Part shown: one piece after another, positions 1 through 9,400 of the stretch
Layout of the letters: each line of letters opens with the position of its first letter
Position numbering within the stretch: the stretch's first letter is position 1
Assembly: GCA_030681235.1 (NCBI GenBank)
Contig: JAUXWY010000170.1
Coordinates: forward strand, 1 to 32,774
DNA: 32,774 bases
Direction: 5' to 3'
Source: Pirellulaceae bacterium
GTDB taxonomy: Bacteria > Planctomycetota > Planctomycetia > Pirellulales > Pirellulaceae
The notes under the pieces: generated by a model
Seen by the model: the letters and a program-made list of their open reading frames with translations, nothing else
Databases searched by the model: none
What the model was told of the DNA's origin: nothing
Made by a program: the position numbers and the translations under genes

Positions 1-1625
1 TCGCTTTCATTGGTTGTCGGTCCACTTTCCCGCGCGGTGGCTTGTTCCAATTGTTTGACCAAGGACTTCTGACGCATGTCCAGTTCGTACAAACTCTGAT
101 ACTCGGCTTCGCTGACCATCTGACCGGTCGCAAGTTTCGAATTCAACTCCGCTTGCTGCTTGTGGAACTGCCGCTGAGCTTCTTCCAACTGTTTGCGCAA
201 GTTTTGCGAGTCGACCATGCCCAACTTTTCGGCTTCCCACTGTTCACGAAGACTGGCCAACTGGGCTCGCAAACTGGCCATTTCTTCATTGACTTCATCC
301 AAACGGTCCAGCGCGCTTTCTTCCGTCTCGTCCGCTAGTTGCCGAGCGGCAAGTTCCAACTGAGTGAGTCGGCGTTGCACCGAATCGATCTCGCCGGGCA
401 CGCTATCTCGTTCCATGGCCAACTTGCTGCAGGCTTCATCCACCAAGTCGATCGCTTTGTCTGGCAAAAAACGATCGGTGATGTAGCGAGCGGACAATCG
501 AGCCGCGGCCACAAGTGCCGCATCTTTGATTTGGACACCATGATGCGATTCGTATCGCTGCTTCAAACCACGCAGGATCGTGACCGTGTCCTCGATGGTC
601 GGTTGATCGACGAAGACAGGCTGGAACCGACGCTCCAAGGCCGCATCTTTCTCGATGTACTTCCGATACTCGTCCAAGGTCGTCGCACCAACGCAGCGCA
701 GTTCGCCCCGAGCCAGGGCGGGCTTCAATAAGTTGGCGGCGTCGTTGCCACCTTCCGCCGCTCCGGCACCGACCACCGTATGCAATTCGTCGACAAACAA
801 GACCACCCGGCCCGCCGCGTCCGCCACCTCGCGCAAAACGGCTTTGAGTCGCTCTTCGAATTCGCCGCGAAACTTCGTGCCGGCGACGAGCGCACCCATA
901 TCGAGGGCGATGACGCGCGAGTTTTGCAAGCTATTGGGCACGTCACCTTCGACAATTCGCAGGGCCAAACCTTCGGCGATCGCCGTTTTGCCGACGCCCG
1001 GCTGACCAATTAGAACCGGATTGTTCTTCGTGCGGCGGGAAAGAACTTGCACCACGCGACGGATTTCTTGATCGCGGCCAATGACCGGGTCCAACTTGCC
1101 AGCCTTCGCACGCTCGACCAAATCAATCCCGTATTTTTCGAGAGCTTGGAATTTGCTTTCGGGATCCTGGTCCGTGACCTTGGCACTGCCGCGCATTCCT
1201 TTGATGGCTTCCCGAATATCTCGTTCCGTAACCGCCCGAGTTTGCAAAATGGTTTTGGCGGTCGAATCAACTTTTGTAAGTGCGAGCAACAAGTGTTCGG
1301 TCGAGATAAACTCGTCCTGCATGCTCTCGGCCAATTGCTGCGCCTGCGTCAACACTTGACTCAGGTGGCTTCCCACACCGCGAGGCGATGCGTTCGAAGA
1401 GGCCGGCAAACGCTTGAGCTCACCGGTCACTGCGGCTTTTAATGGCTCCACCGGCACCTTGAGTTTCTGCAACAACGGCACTGTCAAACCCTGGCGTTCT
1501 GACAACAGAGCCGCCAGAAGATGCAGCGGAGTGATCTCTGGATGGCCGGACGTTTGAGCCAACTGTTGGCTGGCGGCCAGTGCCTCTTGGGATTTGGTGG
1601 TCAGTTTGTCATAAGAGAAAGTCAT
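1..1625 (-). CDS. clpB: ATP-dependent disaggregase ClpB, N-terminal 541 codons (3' end outside window)
   Basis: AAA+ chaperone that, with DnaK, rescues aggregated proteins in the cytoplasm. Reading leftwards from the ATG at 1625 gives [16 protein letters not shown], the usual ClpB opening, after an AGGAG ribosome site about 7 bases upstream. Seen in order: the Clp N-domain (about residues 1-140), the first AAA+ domain with Walker A GQPGVGKT (about 205-212), Walker B with DELHT, the [17 protein letters not shown] loop, and then the start of the long coiled-coil middle domain, rich in Glu, Gln and Leu. The second AAA+ domain lies beyond the left edge. The gene sits 102 bases downstream of hemB on the same strand, so it may be read from the hemB operon. 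I saw no CIRCE element or obvious heat-shock promoter in that gap. Family assignment is secure. Confidence 0.96.
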   Translation of the reverse strand, partial: MTFSYDKLTTKSQEALAASQQLAQTSGHPEITPLHLLAALLSERQGLTVPLLQKLKVPVEPLKAAVTGELKRLPASSNASPRGVGSHLSQVLTQAQQLAESMQDEFISTEHLLLALTKVDSTAKTILQTRAVTERDIREAIKGMRGSAKVTDQDPESKFQALEKYGIDLVERAKAGKLDPVIGRDQEIRRVVQVLSRRTKNNPVLIGQPGVGKTAIAEGLALRIVEGDVPNSLQNSRVIALDMGALVAGTKFRGEFEERLKAVLREVADAAGRVVLFVDELHTVVGAGAAEGGNDAANLLKPALARGELRCVGATTLDEYRKYIEKDAALERRFQPVFVDQPTIEDTVTILRGLKQRYESHHGVQIKDAALVAAARLSARYITDRFLPDKAIDLVDEACSKLAMERDSVPGEIDSVQRRLTQLELAARQLADETEESALDRLDEVNEEMASLRAQLASLREQWEAEKLGMVDSQNLRKQLEEAQRQFHKQQAELNSKLATGQMVSEAEYQSLYELDMRQKSLVKQLEQATARESGPTTNES

Positions 1626-1727
1626 GCCGGGCTCCTGTCCGAATCAGGTCAAGAACTAGAATTTCGCCGCTGCCAATCCTGCAGCGACCAGTGCCAGAAG
1701 ACCTTCAATGCATCTTTCGGGCCAATT

Positions 1728-2717
1728 TTACGTTTCCCCAAGGATTCGGGCCGCATCCCGAGCGAAATAAGTCAGGATGCCGTCCGCTCCGGCTCGCTTG
1801 AATGCCAGCAGGCTCTCCATCATCACCGCTGGGCCATCCAGCCAGCCGTTGGCGGCGGCCGCTGTCAGCATCGCGTATTCGCCAGACACTTGGTAAACAA
1901 ACGTGGGGAACTGGAATTGCTGTTTGATTCGACTGACCACATCCAGGTACGGCATACCGGGTTTGACCATGACCATATCGGCGCCTTCGCGAATATCGAA
2001 TTCAACTTCGCGGAGGGCTTCTTCCAAATTGGCCGGGTTCATCTGATATGTCTTCTTATCACCGGTCCCTAAATTGGCAGCGCTGCCAACCGCCTGTCGA
2101 AAGGGTCCGTAAAAAGCGGAAGCGTACTTGGCCGAATAGGCCATGATGCTGACTTGCTGAAACCCCGCATGATCCAAGGCGGAGCGAATTCGACCGACGC
2201 GGCCATCCATCATGTCGGACGGAGCGATGATGTCGCACCCCGCTTGGGCTTGTACCACGGCCTGTCGACACAGAACTTCGACGGTCGAGTCGTTGACAAC
2301 GTAGCCCTCGTGCAGCAGCCCGTCGTGTCCATGGCTCGAGTAGGGGTCCAAAGCAACATCGCACAACACGCCCATTTGCGGACACGATGCTTTGATCAAA
2401 GCCGTGGCTCGGTTGATCAAGTTGTCCTGGTTCAAGGCCTCCCGGCCATCGTCACTTTTCAAAGCATGTGGCGTCGCCGGAAACAACGCCACGACTCGGA
2501 TCCCCAAGTCTTGCGCTAGGGAGACCTCTTCCGCCAATTGGGCCAGAGGAATCCGAAACACACCTGGCAGGCTTGAGATAGGCTCGCGCTCCATACTGCT
2601 GGAGATGAACACAGGCCAAATCAAATCGCTGGTTCGCAGATGATGCTCTTGCACCAAATCCCGGAGCCATGGCCAACGGCGGAGCCGGCGCAGTCGGCTT
2701 TGCGGATAGTGGGGCAT
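1728..2717 (-). CDS. hemB: Delta-aminolevulinic acid dehydratase (porphobilinogen synthase)
   Basis: Condenses two 5-aminolevulinate molecules into porphobilinogen in tetrapyrrole (haem) synthesis. It is a cytoplasmic enzyme; 329 residues is the normal family length. The two Schiff-base lysines are visible in MAYSAKYASAFYGPFR (K197) and MVKPGMPYLDVV (K252). The metal region reads CDVALDPYSSHGHDG (119-133), with Asp where zinc-type enzymes have Cys. By comparison with characterised families this is the Asp-rich, magnesium-dependent type. The ATG overlaps the stop codon of the upstream prolyl isomerase gene by one base (TAATG), which suggests translational coupling. clpB follows 102 bases downstream. 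No regulatory site is evident within the operon. Confidence 0.97.
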   Translation of the reverse strand: MPHYPQSRLRRLRRWPWLRDLVQEHHLRTSDLIWPVFISSSMEREPISSLPGVFRIPLAQLAEEVSLAQDLGIRVVALFPATPHALKSDDGREALNQDNLINRATALIKASCPQMGVLCDVALDPYSSHGHDGLLHEGYVVNDSTVEVLCRQAVVQAQAGCDIIAPSDMMDGRVGRIRSALDHAGFQQVSIMAYSAKYASAFYGPFRQAVGSAANLGTGDKKTYQMNPANLEEALREVEFDIREGADMVMVKPGMPYLDVVSRIKQQFQFPTFVYQVSGEYAMLTAAAANGWLDGPAVMMESLLAFKRAGADGILTYFARDAARILGET

Positions 2718-3862
2718 TAACGTCTCGCGGGCAAGGTTTTGGGTTTGTAGTCGTGCTCGCGCTTCCGCAATACTGACGCCTTCACAATCTTGGACGGCTG
2801 CAAGGCTGGATTGGGCGCTTCCGGATTGACCTTATTCAAACCCGCGACCGTATCCATCCCTTCAATCACACGGCCAAACGCCGTGTGTTGACCATCGAGA
2901 TGTGGCGTTGCCAGAAACGTGAGGAAGAACTGACTGCCGCCCGTGTCGCGCCCGGCATGAGCCATGCTGAGTGTACCCGCGAAGTGCTTGCGGAAGTTCG
3001 GCTCGTGACATTCGCAGGGGACGGCATATCCCGGACCGCCTCCGCCCGTTCCATTCGGGCAGCCACCTTGGGCCATGAACTGTGGCAACACCCGGTGAAA
3101 CGTCAGTCCGTCGTAGTAACCTTTTTCCACTAATGAAATAAAGTTGGCGACCGTGTTTGGTGCTTGGTCTTCGTACAGCTCGATCACGATGTCACCCACC
3201 GTGGTCTCGAACTTCACACGGGGCAGATCGTCTTTCTCGGCTTCCGCTGCGCGAATCGCTTCTTCCACTTTCCAATCGGCCTCGCGTTCTGCGATTCCAG
3301 GAGCCATCCGCCGCATGAAATCGACTCGCAATCGCTTGCCTTCTGAGTTGAGCTTTTCGATCCATTGCCCAGCCAACTTGAACTGATCCGTACCAAACGC
3401 GGCGAGCGCTGCGAATTCGTAGACCATGTCGTCTTTGCTGCCACTGTCCACGAGCGGCTTCAGCAATCGGAACCCGCGCTGATAGTTGTCTTCGCTCAGT
3501 GCGATCCGGCCCAACTGCGACAATGTGTCGTGTAACGCTTGAGGAATCTCAGTACTGTCCTGCACCGTCTGCAACAATTGCGGTTCAATCTCTTTCCGCA
3601 ACTCCATCAGGGTTTTCTTCTTGACTTCATAGTCTCTCCAAAACTCGGCTTGGTCCCCAGGCGGCAACGCGCGGGCTTTCACATTCAACGCTTGAATCTC
3701 TGCGAAAGCCGTTTGCCAACGCTCAACCGGCCCCGCCGTTTCATCCTGCGGCACGCATGCTCGGCAGTCCATGACTCCACTAGCCAGGCACAGCCCCAAA
3801 CACATCCAGCCCAACGATCGCCAACCATTGAGGCGGCGAGCCAATTGCCAATTGTGAAACAT
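2717..3862 (-). CDS. Secreted cyclophilin-type peptidyl-prolyl cis-trans isomerase
   Basis: Probably a periplasmic foldase that isomerises X-Pro bonds. The N-terminus (residues 1-36) has a basic start, a hydrophobic stretch (LGWMCLGLCLASGVM) and Cys residues near a likely cleavage site, so it is exported and possibly lipid-anchored. Residues 37-215 are a helical, charged region of unknown role that precedes the catalytic domain. The cyclophilin domain occupies about 217-370, with FHRVLPQFMAQGG, the GSQFF motif and the HLDGQHTAFGRV segment that supply the active-site Arg, Gln, Phe and His. At 381 residues it is about twice the size of a minimal cyclophilin because of the N-terminal extension. 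It is the first gene of the unit reading into hemB, and the ribosome site at its start is weak. Confidence 0.9.
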   Translation of the reverse strand: MFHNWQLARRLNGWRSLGWMCLGLCLASGVMDCRACVPQDETAGPVERWQTAFAEIQALNVKARALPPGDQAEFWRDYEVKKKTLMELRKEIEPQLLQTVQDSTEIPQALHDTLSQLGRIALSEDNYQRGFRLLKPLVDSGSKDDMVYEFAALAAFGTDQFKLAGQWIEKLNSEGKRLRVDFMRRMAPGIAEREADWKVEEAIRAAEAEKDDLPRVKFETTVGDIVIELYEDQAPNTVANFISLVEKGYYDGLTFHRVLPQFMAQGGCPNGTGGGGPGYAVPCECHEPNFRKHFAGTLSMAHAGRDTGGSQFFLTFLATPHLDGQHTAFGRVIEGMDTVAGLNKVNPEAPNPALQPSKIVKASVLRKREHDYKPKTLPARR

Positions 3863-3960
3863 ACAATTTTATTCCATGAGAATTGGAGGACAGCCCCGAA
3901 CTCGAACACTTGAATGGACCCAGCAACCCCGTGCCCTGCCGGACGAATTCTAACGGATAC

Positions 3961-4003
3961 GAACAAAAGCGACAACGGTTACGATTTCTGAGACCGTTGT
4001 CGC
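3961..4003 (-). terminator. Rho-independent terminator at the end of the lipoprotein gene
   Basis: A perfect 11-bp inverted repeat, GCGACAACGGT at 3969-3979 and ACCGTTGTCGC at 3993-4003, with a 13-base loop. On the minus strand the stem is followed directly by TTTTGTT. The stem straddles the TAA stop (3979-3981) of the lipoprotein gene, so it should end that transcript before the prolyl isomerase-hemB unit. Confidence 0.8.
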
Positions 4004-5916
4004 AGAATCCTCGCCCGCAGAATATTGCCATAATCGCGCGGCGACCGAGAATCGCGGAACTGCCGGCCTGACTCCAGATATTTGGCAATTGCTTGCTCGT
4101 AGTTTTTCATCGCTTCCTGCGACCGACCGGTGAGGTATTCCAAATGACGTTTCCACTTTCGTTCCAAATCGAATTTCTCGACATGCTTTAGCAAATTGAG
4201 AGCCGTGCCGTGATTTTGAATTTCACAATGGGCCATCGCCATGTACATTTTGGCATCGCCGCGGACAATAAACATCGCGGCCTTTTGACCATCCAAGGCC
4301 TGGCGAAACTCGGCTGCCGATTGCCCAGCGGATCGGTACAGCCCCAGTGATTTTTGAAGATCCGGATTGTCGGCGATATTCTTCCAATCATCGTCGCTGT
4401 AATGCATCCGCTGCAACTCGCGGAAACAATCCGTGACCAGCTCCGCGCTGTCGGGTTGAAATCGTCCCAGTAAGTACAAGACCCTCGAACGGCGCAGCAA
4501 AGGAAACTCGTCAAAGTAGCCCTCTTCCCGTTGTTGCCATTGAATCTTGCTCATGACAAATCGATCTCGGGTGGCCCGCAACCTTGCTTCACGAATCGAT
4601 TCGCGGAAGATCTGAATCTCCAGTGGTAAGGCCCACAATTGTACTTCGTGGATTAAGGGATTTTCCTGAAAGCGGGCCGCCGTGTCATCCGGAGAAAAGT
4701 AAACGTCCACTCGTTCCGCGCCCGTCAGATTGCGTTGCAGAAACTGACTACGCAACGCGAAACACTCCAGCGGATAATCCAGCAGCGCCACGATGTTCTT
4801 CAAGTTCGCCGCTCGGACGGGATAAGCCGAATCGGGCTCCGTCGATTCGTCCGGCGTCAGGCCTTGCCATTGGAGCCCTTGCGGGTTTTCGATCACTTGC
4901 TGCAACGTTAACACCGCCAAAGTCTCGGGATGGTGCAACGGCAAACCCAGCCGAGGGTCAAACAGGAAAACCTCGGAATCGATCAAAACACCAATGGCCC
5001 AAGGAACGAGGGCAGGGTGAGCGACTCGCGGCAACAATTTCGACGTTGCTGCGTCAGGCAGGCCCAAGACACAAGCGTCCAATCCAGCGTGCCGCGCCAA
5101 CTGCAAAAACAAATGGCCTTGCTCCCACGCATCGCCTCGTCCGTAGTTCAGGGTCTGCCACAGATAGTTGCGATAGCCGGCTCCACGAACTCCGAACATG
5201 GACAACGGGCGATCCGCCACGATCGGCCGAACCGCCAATTCCTCAGCCGCCTCTGGGGTAGGAATTTCAGGAAAAGGTTCACCGGATACATTTCGGACCG
5301 TCCAATCAAACAATTTCATCGCCAACCCTAATCTCGCCGCGCCTTCGGGCTGCAGTTGAGGGTTGCCGACCTGCACCACTTGCTCCAACGTCAACGGCTG
5401 GGGACGACCCGCGTGGGTGAGATAGGCAAATCGCGTCCCCGTTTTTTCTTCTTGCAAACGAGCCACAATTTGGCTCAACCAATACTGCTCTTGGAGATAA
5501 AAAGCATCGGTATATAAAAAAGTCTCGCTGGCAATACTGTTCCACCACAAGGAATCTTGGTACGCGGCGGGAATGGTGTCGAGCAACTTCGATCGCTCCC
5601 AAGTCGGATACGTCTGTGCCATCGACGCCGACCCTTCCGAGGCCCTGGCGGTGTTCCAAGCCGTATTGAGCGAGTCCGTCACACTTCGCTCGAAAACGCC
5701 CCATTCGGCGACGTCATCCTTCTTGATCAAATGAATCGCTCGGGCCAAGTGCTCACTTTGTCGGCCCGAAACTTGATGCTGGGCCTTATCAACGCCCGAC
5801 AATTGGAATCCCGCGCGCTGCTCTTTGGATTGGCCGCCGCCGTTGCAGCCACCCACGAAAGCGATCACCGCGACCAAACACCAACCCGTGATCCAACGAC
5901 TTCCCATGCCATTCAT
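3979..5916 (-). CDS. Putative lipoprotein with degenerate transglutaminase-like core and C-terminal TPR-like helices
   Basis: The signal peptide ends in VGGC (Cys24), a good lipobox, so the protein is probably lipid-anchored outside the inner membrane. Residues about 195-325 resemble the transglutaminase-like fold: GDAWEQGHLFLQLARHAGLDA lines up with the GDCxExAxLFxALLRxxGIxA motif, and FLFDPRLGLPL (about 317-327) resembles the segment carrying the catalytic Asp. The catalytic Cys position is Ala263, and no His is seen where the second catalytic residue is expected, so it is probably not an active enzyme. The last 120 residues are helical and TPR-like (AMAHCEIQNHGTALNLLKHVEKF, EAMKNYEQAIAKYLESG). 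Function is unknown; the transglutaminase comparison comes from motif reading and is moderate. A clear terminator covers the 3' end. Confidence 0.82.
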   Translation of the reverse strand: MNGMGSRWITGWCLVAVIAFVGGCNGGGQSKEQRAGFQLSGVDKAQHQVSGRQSEHLARAIHLIKKDDVAEWGVFERSVTDSLNTAWNTARASEGSASMAQTYPTWERSKLLDTIPAAYQDSLWWNSIASETFLYTDAFYLQEQYWLSQIVARLQEEKTGTRFAYLTHAGRPQPLTLEQVVQVGNPQLQPEGAARLGLAMKLFDWTVRNVSGEPFPEIPTPEAAEELAVRPIVADRPLSMFGVRGAGYRNYLWQTLNYGRGDAWEQGHLFLQLARHAGLDACVLGLPDAATSKLLPRVAHPALVPWAIGVLIDSEVFLFDPRLGLPLHHPETLAVLTLQQVIENPQGLQWQGLTPDESTEPDSAYPVRAANLKNIVALLDYPLECFALRSQFLQRNLTGAERVDVYFSPDDTAARFQENPLIHEVQLWALPLEIQIFRESIREARLRATRDRFVMSKIQWQQREEGYFDEFPLLRRSRVLYLLGRFQPDSAELVTDCFRELQRMHYSDDDWKNIADNPDLQKSLGLYRSAGQSAAEFRQALDGQKAAMFIVRGDAKMYMAMAHCEIQNHGTALNLLKHVEKFDLERKWKRHLEYLTGRSQEAMKNYEQAIAKYLESGRQFRDSRSPRDYGNILRARILRQRSQKS

Positions 5917-5982
5917 TTCAAATGCGTCTCGACTACTTCGCCGGTAGGCTACTGAACTTCAGGAAACAGCAACTTCGCTGGA

Positions 5983-6010
5983 ACCCCGTTAGCTATATCC
6001 TAACCGGGGT
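5983..6010 (-). terminator. Stable hairpin between two minus-strand genes, possible terminator
   Basis: ACCCCGTTAG (5983-5992) pairs with CTAACCGGGGT (6000-6010) around a 7-base loop, giving a 10-bp stem with one bulged base. It lies 76 bases past the stop of the large repeat protein gene and 67 bases before the lipoprotein start. There is no T-run after the stem on either strand, so a terminator role is only a guess; it could be an mRNA processing or stability hairpin. Confidence 0.4.
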
Positions 6011-6085
6011 CTCTTACAAGACAACGGACGTGGTTGCTCCCAAGAATTCGAACCGCCCGATTGTTACACGGGTGGAACAGTCACT

Positions 6086-8518
6086 CTACATTTCTGGTAC
6101 GGGCGGAAGGTCAACAAACGGCACCCGTTTCGATCGTGCTTCTAGCGTATCGAGAAGGGAATTGAGAATGGCCTGGGTGAACGGCCCTTCACTGGCACTT
6201 TGATTCTGGCGCAGGTACTGCGACTCGATTTGCTTGCTCGTCAGCAGGGTCCCAAATCGCTGGACCGACAGGCGAAATGCCCGCGCGGCCGCCGACCGGC
6301 TCTCTGCCGTCGCCGAAGCATCGCTCGCCACACTGGCTAAATAAACTTGCGTGTCGGGATCGCCAAAATGCGACAAGATTTCGGCAATCAACCGGTCCGT
6401 TTCCGCAGAATGGCCCATCAACCCGCGAGCCGTCGGAGCAAAAGACGGGAAGTCCAACAACCGTCGTGAGCGATCGATTCCCAACCACGCCGACATACTC
6501 TTCAAACCTTGCTGAGCTTGCTCCAGAGCCACCAGACTTGGCAACTGGCCCGTTACTTCCTTCAACGAACTCATTTTCTCGATCCACGGCAACAAGTCGC
6601 GACCGTTCTCACTGAATTCGGCCACCACCGTGTAATAATCGTTGCGTTCGACTTGAAACATGGTTCGAGCTTTGGGCATGTTTTCTGAGCGCACGAGCAA
6701 CAGGATCGGCATCGTCTTTCCCTTGGTGGTCGAACGGACTTGATCCACCACTGTCAAATATGGAACGTCGCCCAAGCTGTCGGTGATGATCAGAAACGAT
6801 GCGGGATACAAATCGAGATCGGTGATCAACTGACCAGCCGACGATGCGGCCGACGCATTCCAACCAGAAGTGCGAACCAAGCTTTCTAAGTACGCCGAGT
6901 GGTAAGGGTTCATCGAAGCCACCATCGCATAGGTTCCGATGGGATTGCTCAGCAATTCGCGCACACCTTGGTTGAAGTAGCTGGCACCGCTAAAACTTTG
7001 TTCTGGTTTCCAAGCCAAAATCGTCTGAACGGCGGCCGAACGAACTCGCTGATCGGTGGCTTTCAAGGCAACCACCACGGGCGATAAGTTGCCCGAGGTC
7101 GGCAGCAATAGTTCGCTGCTGCCCACGGTTTGCAGTGACTCGAGCAACGACTGAGCCACTAACCATTGTCCACTCTCCAACGCGGCGAGCAACATTTCGT
7201 TCATTTGGACGGGCGTCAAGTACTGAGCCGCCACGTCCACTGCCGCCTTGGGCAACGGCTGATCCACCCCGTTTAATAACTTGGCGCGTTTGAACTGCGC
7301 CGCCACATAGTTCCGCAGGGCCGCGTCGTTTTCGGCATCGACTCGGAGCCAAGCCGTCGCCAGCAGGGCTTGATTCCGTCCGACCTGCTCCAAAGGCTCG
7401 ACCAACTGAGGTGTCAAACTTTGGACACTGGCATCCCACAGCCATCCCGTCGGCGGCATGACTTGGAGTTGCGTGCGAGGGGATTGCAAGGTGTTCCATC
7501 GAGCCAATTCCGCCTGACAGGCTTGTTCCAACCAGCGGCTCGTGAACTCTCGTTGCTCGGGATCGAATCCATGTTTCGCTTGGAACACCGTACGCCAGTG
7601 GGCGATCACGGGAGCCAACGCAGGTTCCGGCAAGCTACCAGGCTGCCGAGCACTCCATTCCAAGACCGCCGCTTGGTTGAGCACCGAACGACTGCGAGCT
7701 GCCAAGCCGAGAATGGCGGCCGATTCCAACGCCGATTCGCTGCCCACCAGCGACCGCAAGGTCACGTCCCAACCGTCGGGACCGGTCTGGATGATTTGAA
7801 CCAAGCGTCGCAGTTGCGCCGACTGCAAGTCGCCACTCTGAATGATTCCCTGCATTCCCTGCAACAATGGCATCGCAGCCGAAAGTCCCATCGCCAACAA
7901 CTTTTCCGTCGCTGCCGTTTGTTCGGCCACCGTGCCATTCAAGAGCTGCGAGATCGCGAGGGTGGTCGACTCTTCGCTGTTGGCGTATTGCATGGCGTTG
8001 GCCAATGTACTGCTGAGCCAAACGCCTGCGGTCGGTTGTAATTCGATCTGCGATTGCACCCAAAATATGCGCGATGACGTTACGGCATACACGAAGTCGT
8101 AGGCTTCACGACCGGACAGGGGCTGTTTCAGTTCGCTCAAAATCTGATTCGCTTGAGCGGGCCTCTTCAATAGAAACAACGTTTCCGCAGCCAGAACCCG
8201 CTGAGCTGGTTGAGACAGATCTTGCTTCATGATGGCATAGAGCAACGGATCCAGAGCTTCCGTGCCTTGATTTGTGGGCCCCGCCGGAGCAGTCGCCGCA
8301 GCCGCTGCTCCACCAAATGGGTCAGCACTTCCAAATGGGTTTGTTTGCCCAAACGGATCTTGGGCCACGGCGGAACTGCCAATCGCCAGCGTCAAAGTCG
8401 CCACCATGATCAAGTTCGCTCGAGGGCGGACGACTCGCCGGACCGGGCAGTCGCAAGAGCTTCGTTGGACGATCTTGCGGCTGCGGTATTTGGCCAATAG
8501 GCGTTGAATCAATAACAT
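6086..8518 (-). CDS. Large secreted helical-repeat protein of unknown function
   Basis: I do not recognise a characterised family. The ATG chosen at 8518 gives 810 residues. It places a basic stretch (RRVVRPRAN) before a hydrophobic segment (LIMVATLTLAIGSSAVAQ), a plausible signal peptide; a start at 8407, just before that segment, is also possible. The mature N-terminus has a short DPFG/NPFG repeat and an Ala run. Most of the rest is helical with HEAT/ARM-like periodicity (for example SLLESLQTVGSS and VVALKATDQRVRSAAVQTILAW). A middle segment (LYPASFLIITDSLG to MPILLLVRSENMPKARTMF) looks like an alternating alpha/beta Rossmann or receiver-like fold. The frame stays open upstream to 8731, but that part contains a large DNA palindrome and looks non-coding. 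It probably acts as an exported scaffold protein. Confidence 0.8.
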   Translation of the reverse strand: MLLIQRLLAKYRSRKIVQRSSCDCPVRRVVRPRANLIMVATLTLAIGSSAVAQDPFGQTNPFGSADPFGGAAAAATAPAGPTNQGTEALDPLLYAIMKQDLSQPAQRVLAAETLFLLKRPAQANQILSELKQPLSGREAYDFVYAVTSSRIFWVQSQIELQPTAGVWLSSTLANAMQYANSEESTTLAISQLLNGTVAEQTAATEKLLAMGLSAAMPLLQGMQGIIQSGDLQSAQLRRLVQIIQTGPDGWDVTLRSLVGSESALESAAILGLAARSRSVLNQAAVLEWSARQPGSLPEPALAPVIAHWRTVFQAKHGFDPEQREFTSRWLEQACQAELARWNTLQSPRTQLQVMPPTGWLWDASVQSLTPQLVEPLEQVGRNQALLATAWLRVDAENDAALRNYVAAQFKRAKLLNGVDQPLPKAAVDVAAQYLTPVQMNEMLLAALESGQWLVAQSLLESLQTVGSSELLLPTSGNLSPVVVALKATDQRVRSAAVQTILAWKPEQSFSGASYFNQGVRELLSNPIGTYAMVASMNPYHSAYLESLVRTSGWNASAASSAGQLITDLDLYPASFLIITDSLGDVPYLTVVDQVRSTTKGKTMPILLLVRSENMPKARTMFQVERNDYYTVVAEFSENGRDLLPWIEKMSSLKEVTGQLPSLVALEQAQQGLKSMSAWLGIDRSRRLLDFPSFAPTARGLMGHSAETDRLIAEILSHFGDPDTQVYLASVASDASATAESRSAAARAFRLSVQRFGTLLTSKQIESQYLRQNQSASEGPFTQAILNSLLDTLEARSKRVPFVDLPPVPEM

Positions 8519-8881
8519 GGGGCAAAAAACCAGAAAGTGACCAGGAACCTTCAACCAAACGCGAGACGTTGCGGCCGGGGCGCAGCCCAAACGACGAGCC
8601 GACCGTTCGCGCGAACGCGGGCTCGTTCTACTGTAGTCGGCCCAAGCGGGTTTCGCCAACCAATTGCCAAACGAAGATCCGACTTTCACCAATTTTCCGG
8701 GTTGGGCGGACCTGTTTGTGGACGACCCCAAGCCAGGACCTCAGACGCCGACCCAGGTCCCGTCCCAACGGCGGCGTCCCGATTCCCCCCTAAGCTGAGA
8801 TCGGGATAACGAATTCGCGTTGATTGTGACCTAGAGGGTGTGGCTTCAACGGTGACCCTAAACTTGAAGTGAACCAAAAAC
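8519..8881. other. 363-base intergenic region with a 33-bp dyad
   Basis: This lies between the Fur-family gene and the large repeat protein gene, both on the minus strand. I see no convincing gene. The notable structure is a dyad at 8594-8626: ACGAGCC and GGCTCGT arms flank the perfect 12-bp palindrome GTTCGCGCGAAC. It should contain the promoter of the downstream gene, but I could not assign clear -35 and -10 boxes. Confidence 0.5.
8594..8626. promoter_or_regulatory. Large inverted repeat upstream of the repeat-protein gene
   Basis: The outer arms are ACGAGCC (8594-8600) and GGCTCGT (8620-8626). The centre is the self-complementary GTTCGCGCGAAC (8605-8616). It sits 76 bases upstream of the preferred ATG (8518), where an operator or a leader hairpin could act. 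No binding protein can be named from sequence alone. Confidence 0.45.
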
Positions 8882-9400
8882 CTAGATCCGATCCACGCGT
8901 TGGGGGGCGCGGCGGCGAGCTTTGAAGCATTCCTCGCATAACCCATCCACAATCAAGGTGTGGGTCTTGATCCGAAAGCCATGCCGATCGGCCACTTGTC
9001 GCAGAACTTGCTCCAATCCGTCGGCTTGAAATTCGATCAATTGATCGCAGGCCCGACAATGGAGGTGGTCGTGATCGGGGTAACCGTAGTCGAAATCGTA
9101 GACGCTACGACCATCCACTTCAAACTTCTTCAGCAAACCGGCGTCGACAAATTCACCCAACGTTCGATAGACCGTCGGGCGACTCACGTAGTCCGGCGAA
9201 CCGCGTCGCGGAAGCTTCTCGATCAGTTGGTCCGCGTCAAAGTGATCGTGTTCCGAGAAGACTTGGACCAACATCACTTGGCGTTGGCGAGTACTGCGCA
9301 TGCCTCGGCTCTGCAAGTACTCATGAAACCGCTGTTCCGGCGAGGCCGCCGTTTTCATCCGCTGTAGTGGGGTAGGCTCGTGCTGCATAAGAGCGACCAT
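8882..9400 (-). CDS. Fur-family metal-dependent transcriptional regulator
   Basis: A small DNA-binding repressor that senses a metal or peroxide. The winged-helix domain includes RSTRQRQVMLVQVF and the recognition region YVSRPTVYRTLGEFVDAGLLKKF. The dimerisation and metal part has HDHLHCRACDQLIEF, and DGLCEECF supplies the second Cys pair, so a structural CxxC/CxxC zinc site is complete. The ATG at 9400 is taken, giving 172 residues; ATGs at 9388 and 9358 are alternatives and none has a clear ribosome site. The gene is divergent from the Tad pilus genes, with about 210 bases between them. Subtype (Fur, Zur or PerR) cannot be decided here, and I did not find a convincing Fur box. Confidence 0.9.
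   Translation of the reverse strand: MVALMQHEPTPLQRMKTAASPEQRFHEYLQSRGMRSTRQRQVMLVQVFSEHDHFDADQLIEKLPRRGSPDYVSRPTVYRTLGEFVDAGLLKKFEVDGRSVYDFDYGYPDHDHLHCRACDQLIEFQADGLEQVLRQVADRHGFRIKTHTLIVDGLCEECFKARRRAPQRVDRI

Noticed and set aside
1626-1727. Heat-shock promoter or CIRCE element before clpB
   Set aside because: Only a 6-bp hairpin (CGCTGC/GCAGCG at 1668-1686) without a T-run was found; no CIRCE-like 9-bp arms or sigma32-type boxes.
6040-6090. Possible tRNA on the minus strand (GGTTCGAAT-like T-loop)
   Set aside because: The bases flanking the T-loop-like sequence do not pair as a T stem, and no acceptor or anticodon stem can be drawn.
8519-8731. N-terminal extension of the large repeat protein
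   Set aside because: It would put about 70 atypical residues before the signal peptide, and the DNA contains a long palindrome.
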